A stretch of DNA of 10,092 bases. Source: CAIKMD01 sp035605975. GTDB lineage: Bacteria > Pseudomonadota > Alphaproteobacteria > ATCC43930 > CGMCC-115725. Position numbers and translations under genes: made by a program. Positions 1-6,623 of this stretch are shown piece after piece (positions within the stretch are counted from its first letter, which is position 1; each line of letters begins with the position of its first letter). The stretch is taken from contig DATNGG010000037.1 in the NCBI GenBank assembly GCA_035605975.1, forward strand, positions 1 to 10,092. Reading direction: 5' to 3'. The notes under the pieces are model-generated. The model ran no database searches. It saw nothing but the letters and a program-made list of their open reading frames with translations, and was not told the DNA's origin.

Positions 1-362
1 GCGCGAATGAGCGCTTTCAACGCCTTTTCGTCGATCTTGTCGCCCTCGCGGAAATCGATGGCGCGCCTTGTGTTGCCATCGAGGCTGGAATTGAAAAGGC
101 GCGACGGGTCCGCGAGCGCCGCGCCCTTGGCGAAGGTCATCTTCACCACGGCTTTGTAAGTCTCGCCCGTGCAGATGATGCCGTCATGCGACCAAACCGG
201 AACGCCGCGCCACTTCCACTCCTCGACCACATCGGAATCGGCGTCCTTGATCACAGCACGGATCCGGCCGAGCATCGCGCCCCGCCAGTCGCCAAGCTCC
301 TTGATGCGCGCATCGATGAGCCTCGACGGAGATTCGCTGCCCGACGATTTGCTCTTGGTCAT
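1..362 (-). CDS. DUF1801 domain protein (3' end cut by window edge)
   Basis: About 120 codons are visible from an ATG at 362 and the frame is still open at the left edge. The translation begins MTKSKSSGSES and continues into a conserved DUF1801 (YdhG-like) core, with ELGDWRG near residue 23, EEWKWRGVPVWSHDG around residues 49-63, a GETYK segment near residue 68, a KMTFAKGA strand near residue 76 and LFNSSLDGNTRRAIDF near residue 91. The family is a small cytoplasmic fold with no established biochemical role. Homologues I recall are about 125-135 residues, so probably only a few residues are missing. The ATG overlaps the stop of the upstream hydrolase gene as ATGA, which implies translational coupling and membership of the same transcript. 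No Shine-Dalgarno sequence was judged decisive because of this overlap. Confidence 0.85.
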   Translation of the reverse strand, partial: MTKSKSSGSESPSRLIDARIKELGDWRGAMLGRIRAVIKDADSDVVEEWKWRGVPVWSHDGIICTGETYKAVVKMTFAKGAALADPSRLFNSSLDGNTRRAIDFREGDKIDEKALKALIR

Positions 363-1090
363 CCGCGCTTCTCATTCGTCGCCGCGCGCCGCGCGATGAT
401 TCGATCGACGAGCGCCATCAGCGGCCCGGGCGCGGTGACATTGGGGCTGTGGCTCGCATCGATCTCATCGCAGGTCCAGCCTGGAGTCGTGCGCGCGAGC
501 GCGGCGAATTGGCCGAAGGGCCCGTGCCGATTGCGCGTCGCGACGATGTAGCTGCGGGGCAGGGTGAGCGGCCCATTACGGAGCTTGAGGCGCGTATCCA
601 TGCATTTGAGCGGATGGGGAAGGCGCTTATTCGCGATCCATGCCTGGTCCTCCGCGGACGTATCCTCGGGCGTCTGATTAGGCGCGATGCGCCAGCCATC
701 GCCCGCGGCGGCGCTCGCCTGCTGCCGCTGGCGCTGCTCTTCGGGGACGAGATCGAACAGGCTCTCGCCGTCCTTCGGCACGAAGGCGTCGAGATAGATG
801 AGATGCGCGATGCGCGCTCTTGCCCGGTCGGCGACGCCGGTCGCCACCATGCCGCCATAGGAATGGCCGAGCAGAACGATATCGCGCAAATCCTCGAATT
901 CGAGCACGCCCAGCACGTCCTCGATATGCGTCTCGAGATCGATCGAGGGATTGGCGAGATGCGCCCGCTCGCCGAGGCCGGTATAGGTCGGGGTGAAGAA
1001 GCTATGTCCCGAGCGGGCCATCAGCGGCCGCATCTTCTTCCATGCCCATGCCGCCGACCAAGCGCCATGCGCCAGCACGATATTTGCCAT
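359..1090 (-). CDS. alpha/beta hydrolase (esterase-like, Abhydrolase_6 type)
   Basis: This 243-residue cytoplasmic protein has no signal peptide. Visible features are the oxyanion-hole HG at residues 8-9 (IVLAHGAW), the TGLGERAHL segment at 37-45, the THIEDV segment at 54-59, and the nucleophile elbow GHSYGG with Ser77. The likely catalytic histidine is His214 in ASHSPN. This pattern is the common bacterial esterase/hydroxynitrile-lyase-like alpha/beta hydrolase family, usually 230-250 residues. The acidic member of the triad is not obvious: the strand that often carries it reads YIVATRNRHG, without Asp. Substrate is unknown; hydrolysis of an ester, amide or C-C bond is the family-level expectation. 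The start is supported by AGGAGG about 8 bases upstream on the minus strand. It lies 108 bp after the deaminase gene and overlaps the DUF1801 gene by 4 bases. A TATGAT-like sequence at 1111-1116 could be an internal -10 box, but no convincing -35 accompanies it. Confidence 0.88.
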   Translation of the reverse strand: MANIVLAHGAWSAAWAWKKMRPLMARSGHSFFTPTYTGLGERAHLANPSIDLETHIEDVLGVLEFEDLRDIVLLGHSYGGMVATGVADRARARIAHLIYLDAFVPKDGESLFDLVPEEQRQRQQASAAAGDGWRIAPNQTPEDTSAEDQAWIANKRLPHPLKCMDTRLKLRNGPLTLPRSYIVATRNRHGPFGQFAALARTTPGWTCDEIDASHSPNVTAPGPLMALVDRIIARRAATNEKRG

Positions 1091-1167
1091 TGCTCGCCTC
1101 CTTCCTTGTCATCATACATCGGACCGTGTTCGATGAGTTGCCCGCCAGCGCGCCTGCGGAGCGCAAC

Positions 1168-1187
1168 GCGCCGGCGCGCCGGCGCGC
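1168..1187. repeat. GC palindromic repeat in intergenic gap
   Basis: Twenty bases made of alternating gcgc and ccgg units lie between the deaminase stop (1199) and the next hydrolase gene. The segment 1174-1187 is a perfect 14-base palindrome centred on CCGG at 1179-1182, and a second CCGG sits at 1171-1174. It could fold as a stable RNA hairpin in the operon transcript. Four T residues follow it on the plus strand only, so it is not a classical terminator for the minus-strand operon. It may act on mRNA stability or weaken read-through, or be neutral GC-rich filler. Confidence 0.45.
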
Positions 1188-1198
1188 TTTTCTCGGTT

Positions 1199-1837
1199 TC
1201 AGCCTCTGTGGCCGGCGGCGAAGAGACGGTCGGTTTCGCTTTCGAGCACGCCGCCCAGAACCTCCCCATGCCAAAACGGCGATGCGGCGACGATCGTCGC
1301 CGCGGGAATGTCGATCTGATCGATGCCGGCGCGCTTCAGGCCGGCCAGCGAGGTGCCGAAGACCACGCCGCCGATCCCGGCCCAAACCAGCGCGCTCATG
1401 CACATCGCGCAGGGCTCGGCGGTGGTGTAGAGCACCATCTCGGCCCAATCCCGGTTGCCGTGGCGGTGGAGATAATTCTCCATCGCCGCGACCTCGCCGT
1501 GATGCATGGGATTGTGCTTGCTGGCATTGACGCCTTCAGCCATCACATGGCCATCGGCGATCCGCGTGATGACGGCCCCGAAGGGATAGGCTGGATTGCC
1601 CCGCGCGACCGACATCGCGCGCCGCATTGCCTTTTCCCGCGCCGGCGCCGGAATTGAGGCGAGCCTCTCGGCCGCTGCGGTCGGCCCGAGACCGGCATAG
1701 AAAGCGGCGATGCCGCCGGGAGCGGCGAGAAGGCCGCGGATGATCGCGCGGCGCGGCCAGAGCGGGCGCGGCGCTTGACCTTCATCGGGGCTGTCTTGCG
1801 CGGCGGGCGATGAGTCTCGATCTTGGCTCATTGTCAT
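1199..1837 (-). CDS. nucleoside/cytidine-deaminase family protein with twin-arginine leader
   Basis: A 212-residue protein of the zinc-dependent cytidine/deoxycytidylate deaminase superfamily. The N-terminal 55 residues carry PRRAIIRG at 28-35 and a hydrophobic alanine/glycine-rich stretch ending in TAAA, which looks like a Tat signal or membrane anchor. The catalytic domain follows: HHGE, with His113 as zinc ligand and Glu115 as proton shuttle, then EPCAMC with Cys143 and Cys146 as the other zinc ligands, and a C-terminal LGGVLESETDRLF segment. Most such deaminases are cytosolic, so export would place hydrolytic removal of an amino group from a base or nucleoside in the periplasm. The ATG at 1837 overlaps the stop of the binding-protein gene as ATGA; an alternative ATG lies at 1831. 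This coupling suggests the enzyme works on the ligand of the binding protein or a precursor of it. Substrate (guanine, cytosine, adenine or other heterocycle) is not decidable from the sequence. Confidence 0.88.
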   Translation of the reverse strand: MTMSQDRDSSPAAQDSPDEGQAPRPLWPRRAIIRGLLAAPGGIAAFYAGLGPTAAAERLASIPAPAREKAMRRAMSVARGNPAYPFGAVITRIADGHVMAEGVNASKHNPMHHGEVAAMENYLHRHGNRDWAEMVLYTTAEPCAMCMSALVWAGIGGVVFGTSLAGLKRAGIDQIDIPAATIVAASPFWHGEVLGGVLESETDRLFAAGHRG

Positions 1838-2853
1838 TTCGGCATCTCGATCGTGAAGCGTGTGTCGACGATGTCCTTGGCGTGGACGGGGGTTTTCAGC
1901 ATGTGCTGCGCTGCGTACCAATCGCTCAGCCGCTCTATGTCCGGCGACGAGATCCGGGCTTCCGGATCGTAATAGGGAATGCCGAGACGCAGCGTCGCCT
2001 CGGGCTGCTGCAGATATTTTGCCGCGATCGCGATGATCTCGGCGGCGTGCGGGCCGTCGCGGCGCTCGCCTTTGGGACCGACGAAGGCGTCGTGAAAATA
2101 AGCCTCGCCCGCGCGCAACGCCGCGATGAAGTCTTTCACCACCGTGGGGCGCTCCTTCGCCGTCTTGGTCGCGGTGAAGACCGCCTCGCCCTGATGCGGC
2201 GGCAGCACATCGGTGACCCAGCCGAGGAGACGGGCATCGCCCTTGGCGATGATCGCCGAGATCGGCGCCACGGTCTGCACCGCGCTGTCGGCCTGGCCGC
2301 CGGCGATCGCCGAGGCGACGACGGCGTTCGATTGCAGCGGCAGGAATTTGAGGCTGGTTTCGGGGATGCGATAGACCTCGGCAATCTCGAGCACGAAATG
2401 CTGCAGCGGCGTGCCGAGCTGGGTGATCGCGACCGAATGACCGCCGAGATCCTTGAAGGAATGCAGGCCTCGCGCATAAGCCTTGTTCGAGACCAGCATG
2501 CCGACGCTCTGGAAGCCTCTGCGCTCCCAAGTGCCGGCGGCGATGATCTTGAGCGTGCCTTGCCCCGCGAGGTTGAAGAACGCCGCAGTCATGGCGGTCG
2601 CCGCGAAATCGCAATCGCCCGAGGCGACCGCGAGCGCAATCGGTTGCGCCGAGCTGAAGGTCACGATCTTGGCATCGAGGCCTTCGCGTGCGAAGAAGCC
2701 CTTGTCCTTGGCGATGAAGCTCGGTGCGCCGCCCATCGATTGGACGGTGCACATCTTGATCGGCACGGCGGCCCGTGCCGCCGCGCCGGCGCCGGCGAGG
2801 AGTCCCGTCGCCAGCGCCGCGGCGACGAGCGCGCGCACCCCCATGCGGACCAT
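1834..2853 (-). CDS. NMT1/THI5-like ABC transporter substrate-binding protein
   Basis: A 339-residue exported protein of the NMT1/THI5-like family, which includes binders of nitrate, taurine, sulfonates and the thiamine-pyrimidine precursor. Residues 1-29 form a Sec-type signal with positive start VRMGVR, an alanine/leucine-rich core and an ARA-type cleavage site. The mature part opens with a beta strand containing KMCTVQSMGG, followed by the typical FIAKDKGFFAREGLDAKIV helix-strand and the VASGDCDFA segment. I chose ATG 2853 because GGGGAGGA precedes it by about 8 bases; an earlier in-frame GTG at 2886 has no such site and would spoil the signal peptide. The gene is coupled to the exported deaminase by a 4-base overlap. 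No permease or ATPase gene is in the window, so it must use components encoded elsewhere or serve another role. Ligand is unknown. Confidence 0.9.
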   Translation of the reverse strand: MVRMGVRALVAAALATGLLAGAGAAARAAVPIKMCTVQSMGGAPSFIAKDKGFFAREGLDAKIVTFSSAQPIALAVASGDCDFAATAMTAAFFNLAGQGTLKIIAAGTWERRGFQSVGMLVSNKAYARGLHSFKDLGGHSVAITQLGTPLQHFVLEIAEVYRIPETSLKFLPLQSNAVVASAIAGGQADSAVQTVAPISAIIAKGDARLLGWVTDVLPPHQGEAVFTATKTAKERPTVVKDFIAALRAGEAYFHDAFVGPKGERRDGPHAAEIIAIAAKYLQQPEATLRLGIPYYDPEARISSPDIERLSDWYAAQHMLKTPVHAKDIVDTRFTIEMPK

Positions 2854-2968
2854 AACGGGCGTCCTCCCCTTTGCGGCCAGCGGCACGCGCTTGCGACTCT
2901 ACACGACTTTCGAGAGGGCGAGGTCACCTTTGAGCGGCCCTGCGGGGTCTGCCGCGGTTTGGACCCGT

Positions 2969-3862
2969 CTAACCCAAGATATCGGACAACCACGCGAACG
3001 ACAGGTCGATGACCTTGGTTTCGTTGCCCAGGAAAGAATGGGCTTGCACCGCGCTGACGCCATCGATCGAAGCCACCTCCGCCACGTCGATGCGCCGGGC
3101 GTTGCGGGCCTTGTCTTTGATGCTTCGGACGATGTCGGAGCGCATCGTCGTCTCGCCGAGGCCATGAATATTGTCCTTGGGATCATAGACGATCAGCATC
3201 GGAACGGTGATGCGGGGCAGGACATCGCGCACATCGGCCTTGCTGCCTTCGACGTCGCGATAGCTTAAAAATGTCCTCGCCGACGTGATGATCGTCGCGC
3301 CCGACCGGTAAGGGAGCAGGCGCAGCTCCTGACCGCGTTCTTTGGCCACGAGAGCACGGCATTCGGCGCGGAAATTTTCATATAATTTTGGGCCGAGGAG
3401 CGAGTGGCGGGTGACGCCCGGAAGATTATCGTGCGGGCCCATAATGACCATTCCCGCGAGCCGATTATCGGGCTGCATTCCCGCATAGCGCTCGATGATG
3501 GGGGTGCCCAAGCTGTGACCGAAGAGGACGATGCGCGAAAAGCCCCGCTCTTTGATAAATCGAATGGCGTCGTCCACCTCGTCGACGGCGTCATCGAAAC
3601 TCGAATGACGAAACGTCAAGCCCGAATGGACGCCGTTGTAGCCGAGGGTCGTGAATCCGCGACTGGCGAGAGCCGGCGCCAAAAACATCGTCGGCCCCAG
3701 AAACCAGAAATGTTCGACGCCATGGACGAAGATGACAGCCGTATCCCTCCTAGGCTGTCCGGCTGCTGGCGCAAACACTACGCCCTGCACGGCGCGGCCG
3801 TGGCTCGCGAACTCGATGAGCTCCGTGCGAACCTTATCGTCCGGCAAAAAAGGATTGGTCAT
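2969..3862 (-). CDS. alpha/beta hydrolase
   Basis: A 297-residue protein without a signal peptide. It carries the strand-turn VIFVHGVEHF with HG at residues 47-48, the nucleophile elbow GHSLG with Ser117, an acidic candidate in VYDPKD (Asp227 or Asp230) at the end of a late strand, and a histidine candidate at His275 in QAHSF. These sit in the normal order and spacing of a complete alpha/beta hydrolase triad. The stretch between residues 145 and 210 is the likely cap region. The start is supported by GGAAGGA just upstream of the ATG. The gene follows the decarboxylase-like gene after 44 bases and precedes the NMT1-like binding protein by 115 bases, so it is probably part of the same operon. 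Function beyond hydrolase is not visible. Confidence 0.87.
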   Translation of the reverse strand: MTNPFLPDDKVRTELIEFASHGRAVQGVVFAPAAGQPRRDTAVIFVHGVEHFWFLGPTMFLAPALASRGFTTLGYNGVHSGLTFRHSSFDDAVDEVDDAIRFIKERGFSRIVLFGHSLGTPIIERYAGMQPDNRLAGMVIMGPHDNLPGVTRHSLLGPKLYENFRAECRALVAKERGQELRLLPYRSGATIITSARTFLSYRDVEGSKADVRDVLPRITVPMLIVYDPKDNIHGLGETTMRSDIVRSIKDKARNARRIDVAEVASIDGVSAVQAHSFLGNETKVIDLSFAWLSDILG

Positions 3863-3906
3863 CGTTCCTTCCTTCCCTTGCCGCTCTCCCGCCGCTTTGC
3901 GCTGCG

Positions 3907-4902
3907 CTAAATCTTCGATATTTCGAGCGTCGGCGGCGCGAACAGCTCCTCGACCGGCAGGCGACGACGGACGAGACCCTGCTCATGCGCGTAGCGGGCG
4001 AGGGTCTCGATCTCCTTGCGGTTCTCCTCGACGCCGTAGCGCCAGAAATCCTCGCCCATCAGCTCGGATGTCTGGAGCGCCTCGGCCGTGAGCCAGGGCA
4101 GCGTGACGCGAAGCGCATTGACGTCGCGGATCTCTTCGAGCGCCAAGGCCTTCGCGGCAGCGAAGGCTTTGTAGAGCGAGGTCGGCAGCCAGGGATGGCG
4201 GGACACCAACTCCTTCTTCACGCCGATCAGATGCATGATCGGAAAGATTCCGGTCTTGCGGTAATAGTCCTGCTCGGCGGCGCGGTAATCGGGAAAGAGC
4301 CGGCCGACCTGCGGCGCCCGCCGCGTGAACGAGGATGGCGCCCGCGCGCTGAATACGGCATCGAGCTCGCCCGCCGCCAGCATGCCGGAAAGCGTCTTGT
4401 CGGCGGGAATGGGCTTCAAATCGAGGCCGGGGATCGGCGCCAGCGGCGTGCGCTCGTCGCGGCCGGGCTCCTCGATGCCGCCCGCGCGCCAGCGGATATC
4501 GGTCGGCTTGACGCCGTATTCATCGCCGAGAATGCCGCGCAGCCACACCACGGCGGTGATCTGATATTCCGGCAAGCCGATCGTCTTGCCTTTCAGGTCT
4601 TGCGGCGTGCGGATGCCGCGATCGGTGCGGATGTAGATGCCGGAATGGCGAAAGATGCGCGAGACGAAGGCCGGGATGCCGATATAGGGCGAGGTGCCGC
4701 TGTCGGTGACGCGCAAATAGGAGCTGAAGCTCAGCTCGCACACGTCAAATTCCTGATAGCGGAAAGCGCGGAAGAAGACTTCCTCGGGCTCGAGCGGAAT
4801 ATAGGTGACATCGCACCCCTCGACCGGCACGCGGCCGTCTTTGATGGCGCGGGTGCGGTCGTAATCGCCGCAGGCGATCGTGATCGGAATATTGACGGGC
4901 AT
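3907..4902 (-). CDS. 4,5-dihydroxyphthalate decarboxylase-like protein (periplasmic-binding fold, cytoplasmic)
   Basis: A 331-residue protein resembling the Pht5-type 4,5-dihydroxyphthalate decarboxylase group, which has the type 2 periplasmic-binding-protein fold but is cytoplasmic. Family-like features are the first strand ITIACGDYDRTRAI, the EGCDVTYIPLEPEEVFFRAF segment at residues 28-47, FDVCELSFSSYL at 52-63, the PQDLKGKTIGLPEY domain crossover at 100-113, the FPIMHLIGV segment at 220-228, and a DFWRYG segment near 285. There is no signal peptide, which argues against a transport role. The start at ATG 4902 is preceded by GAGGAG six bases away; the frame is open upstream but that part is not family-like. 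It follows the RidA gene after 20 bases. If the annotation holds, it would decarboxylate an aromatic acid, but the name is often applied to distant relatives, so substrate and reaction are uncertain. Confidence 0.85.
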   Translation of the reverse strand: MPVNIPITIACGDYDRTRAIKDGRVPVEGCDVTYIPLEPEEVFFRAFRYQEFDVCELSFSSYLRVTDSGTSPYIGIPAFVSRIFRHSGIYIRTDRGIRTPQDLKGKTIGLPEYQITAVVWLRGILGDEYGVKPTDIRWRAGGIEEPGRDERTPLAPIPGLDLKPIPADKTLSGMLAAGELDAVFSARAPSSFTRRAPQVGRLFPDYRAAEQDYYRKTGIFPIMHLIGVKKELVSRHPWLPTSLYKAFAAAKALALEEIRDVNALRVTLPWLTAEALQTSELMGEDFWRYGVEENRKEIETLARYAHEQGLVRRRLPVEELFAPPTLEISKI

Positions 4903-4922
4903 CGCGGCTCCTCTGCTCTCGG

Positions 4923-5318
4923 TCAGGGCAGAACGGCGATGGCGTTGATCTCGATGAGCGCCTCGGGCGAGGTCATCTTGCACACCTCGACCATGGTCGA
5001 GGCGGGGGCCGTCCCGGTGAAATAATCGCGCCGCGCTTTATGGATTTTCTCGAAATGCTCCATGTTGCGGATGAACACATCGACACGGCAGATATCGTCC
5101 ATCGTTCCGCCCGCCGCTTCGATCGCGGCCTTCAGATTCTCGCAGACCTGCCGGGTCTGCGCCTCGGGATCGCCGATGCCGACGATGCTGCCGTCCTTGC
5201 CGCGCGCCAGCATGCCGGAGATGAAGAGGAGACGCCCCTTTGCCTCCACCATCGTCGCTTGCGAGAAATGGCCGCTCGGCCGTGCGATCCGGTCGGACGT
5301 GATCTGCTGCTTGGGCAT
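4923..5318 (-). CDS. RidA/YjgF/YER057c/UK114 family protein lacking the catalytic arginine
   Basis: A 131-residue cytoplasmic protein of the Rid family (usual length 125-130). Typical features are the opening PSGHFSQATMVEAKGRLLFISGM (described in two parts: PSGHFSQATMV at 14-24 and LLFISGM at 30-36), a QTRQVCENLKAAIEAAGG helix at 54-71, VDVFIRNMEHF at 79-89, and the C-terminal IEINAIAVL strand at 122-130. In archetypal RidA, Arg105 binds the substrate carboxylate for hydrolysis of enamine/imine intermediates. Aligning the VEV motif (110-112) puts Ser107 at that position, while the conserved Glu near 123 remains. This places it among the Rid subfamilies without the arginine, whose activities are mostly unknown and which often sit in catabolic operons. 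ATG 5318 is chosen because GGAGGGAG stands before it. It is the first gene of the tightly spaced operon running leftwards. Confidence 0.92.
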   Translation of the reverse strand: MPKQQITSDRIARPSGHFSQATMVEAKGRLLFISGMLARGKDGSIVGIGDPEAQTRQVCENLKAAIEAAGGTMDDICRVDVFIRNMEHFEKIHKARRDYFTGTAPASTMVEVCKMTSPEALIEINAIAVLP

Positions 5319-5344
5319 GGTTCGCTCCCTCCGCTTGCTTCGCG

Positions 5345-5426
5345 TATGCCGCTCGATCCGACTCAACCATAATTCCCGCGCGACTGCACGGGGGTGATGC
5401 CGTCCGCTCGATCGTGATGCCGTCCG
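5345..5426. repeat. 20-bp-period direct repeats upstream of the RidA operon
   Basis: GTGATGCCGTCCG occurs at 5394-5406 and again at 5414-5426, exactly 20 bases apart, and the intervening GCTCGATC completes the 20-base unit. A shortened copy, ATGCCGCTCGATC, missing four internal bases, lies at 5346-5358. The two complete cores are 76-108 bases upstream of the RidA start codon and two helical turns apart, which is the arrangement of a direct-repeat operator for a dimeric regulator. No regulator gene is adjacent. It could also be a chance tandem duplication. Confidence 0.45.
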
Positions 5427-5432
5427 GTCCGC

Positions 5433-6425
5433 TTACTCGAACACGTCGTCGGCGCGGCCGAGAAGCGAAAGCGGGACTTCGAGGCCCAGAGCCTTGGCCG
5501 CCTTGGCGTTGATGAACAGCTCGACCTTGGTTACCTGCTCGACCGGCAGATCGGCGGGTTTCGCGCCTTTGAGAATGCGTCCGGTCTGAATGCCGGCTTG
5601 ACGATGCGATTCGAGAAAGCTGCCGGCATAGCTCATCAGGCCTCCGGCGACGGCGAAGTCGCGGGACTGGTGGATCGCCGGAATGCGGTGGCGCATCGCC
5701 AGGGCGGCAAGTTTCTCGCTATGCGTCGCAAAAAAGGTGTCGGAGGTGACGACGAGTCCTTCAGCCTTCGCTTCGGCGAGGGCCGCGAATGCCGCATCGA
5801 AATCGCCTTCGCTGCTCGCATAGACGACATGGAGCTGGACGCCGAGCGCGTTCGCTGCGGTGCGCAAATCTTTCATTTGAGACTCGGCCGTCGGGCTGGT
5901 CGGATTGACGAGAACCGCGATCGCGGTCGCCGTGGGGATCGCCTCATGCAGAATCTCGAGGCGCTTCGGCGTGATCTGCACGTTGAGGCTCGTCACGCCG
6001 GTGAGGTTGGCGCCGGGCCGGCTGAGCGTCTCGATCAGCCCCAGCGCCAGCGGATCGGCCCCCATCTCGAAGACGATGGGGATGGTCGTCGTCGCCGACT
6101 TTGCCGCCAGAGCCGCGGGCGCGCCTCCCGGGGCAACGATTACAGCGACCTTGCGATCGACGAGCTCCGCCGCCAGAGCGGGCAACCGGTCGTGATGGCT
6201 TTCCGCCCAGCGAAATTCGATCGCGACGTTGCGTCCCTCGGCATATCCGGTTTCGCCGAGACCCCGTTGAAAAGCCTTCACGCGACTGGCAAAGCTGCTC
6301 GGCGATTCGGCGCCGAGATATCCGATGACCGGCATTCCCGACGACTGCGCGCGCGCCGTGAGGGGAGAGGCAGCGAGCGCGACCCCGAGAAGCGCGATGA
6401 ACGCGCGGCGCCTCATGTCGAGCAT
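5433..6425 (-). CDS. ABC transporter substrate-binding protein, PF04392 (ABC_sub_bind) type
   Basis: A 330-residue exported protein. Residues 1-26 form a signal peptide with RRRAFIALLG, resembling a twin-arginine leader, and end in a TARAQ cleavage site. The mature protein begins with the characteristic PVIGYLGAES strand, then FQRGLGETGYAEGRNVAIEFRWAE (two parts: FQRGLGETGY and RNVAIEFRWAE), the SRPGANLTGVTSL hinge region at about 149-161 of the longer reading, and a C-terminal ADDVFE. The length and these motifs fit the PF04392 family, related to tryptophan-type binding proteins, which is commonly present as many unpartnered copies in Hyphomicrobiales. ATG 6425 is chosen because GGGGAGGA precedes it by about 8 bases; ATG 6416 is a weaker alternative. 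No permease or ATPase is nearby. It is divergent from the antiporter gene and lies 114 bases upstream of the RidA gene, so it may share regulation with it. Ligand is unknown. Confidence 0.9.
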   Translation of the reverse strand: MLDMRRRAFIALLGVALAASPLTARAQSSGMPVIGYLGAESPSSFASRVKAFQRGLGETGYAEGRNVAIEFRWAESHHDRLPALAAELVDRKVAVIVAPGGAPAALAAKSATTTIPIVFEMGADPLALGLIETLSRPGANLTGVTSLNVQITPKRLEILHEAIPTATAIAVLVNPTSPTAESQMKDLRTAANALGVQLHVVYASSEGDFDAAFAALAEAKAEGLVVTSDTFFATHSEKLAALAMRHRIPAIHQSRDFAVAGGLMSYAGSFLESHRQAGIQTGRILKGAKPADLPVEQVTKVELFINAKAAKALGLEVPLSLLGRADDVFE

Positions 6426-6554
6426 GGCGCCTTCCTCCCCTTCCGATAGGCCGTCCGCAGGGGACACGCTCCAGAGGTTACCACAGGCGCGGGCAAGCGG
6501 GGCCTACCCCTTGTGGAGGGCCGGGACCGGTCCGCTCCGCAGTCCCACCCCGGG

Positions 6555-6570
6555 CGATAGCGTGCTATCG
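6555..6570. promoter_or_regulatory. inverted repeat with possible extended -10 upstream of antiporter gene
   Basis: CGATAGC-GT-GCTATCG is a perfect inverted repeat with 7-base arms and a 2-base spacer in the divergent region between the binding-protein and antiporter genes. The right arm overlaps TGCTATCGT at 6563-6571, which matches an extended -10 box in TG-N-TAT--T. No convincing -35 hexamer is seen. If this is a promoter, transcription would begin near 6578, so the antiporter would have to start at the later GTG (6624) or beyond. It could be an operator that overlaps a promoter. Confidence 0.3.
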
Positions 6571-6623
6571 TGGCGTGCCAAAGCCGCTCGTCTCATCGCA
6601 ACGCGTTCGGTCTGCCGCCCCCC

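Noticed and set aside
449..1657. Long plus-strand open frame of about 400 codons
   Set aside because: It runs antisense across the hydrolase and deaminase genes, has arginine-rich low-complexity translation and no family motif; an effect of high GC.
1838..2752. N-terminal extension of the deaminase frame up to position 2752
   Set aside because: The upstream part is the binding-protein gene read in another frame (arginine-rich); the ATGA overlap at 1834-1837 marks the real start.
1810..3012. Plus-strand open frame of about 400 codons
   Set aside because: It is antisense to the NMT1-like binding protein gene, whose signal peptide, family motifs and ribosome binding site are clear.
3907..4902. 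Calling the decarboxylase-like protein an ABC transporter binding protein
   Set aside because: The fold fits, but there is no signal peptide after the start supported by the ribosome binding site.
3985..5025. Plus-strand open frame of about 346 codons
   Set aside because: It is antisense to the decarboxylase-like gene; no recognisable domain.
1..5318. Identifying the operon as the Rut pyrimidine pathway
   Set aside because: RidA and alpha/beta hydrolases are shared, but no RutA-type monooxygenase, RutB amidohydrolase or RutG transporter is present.
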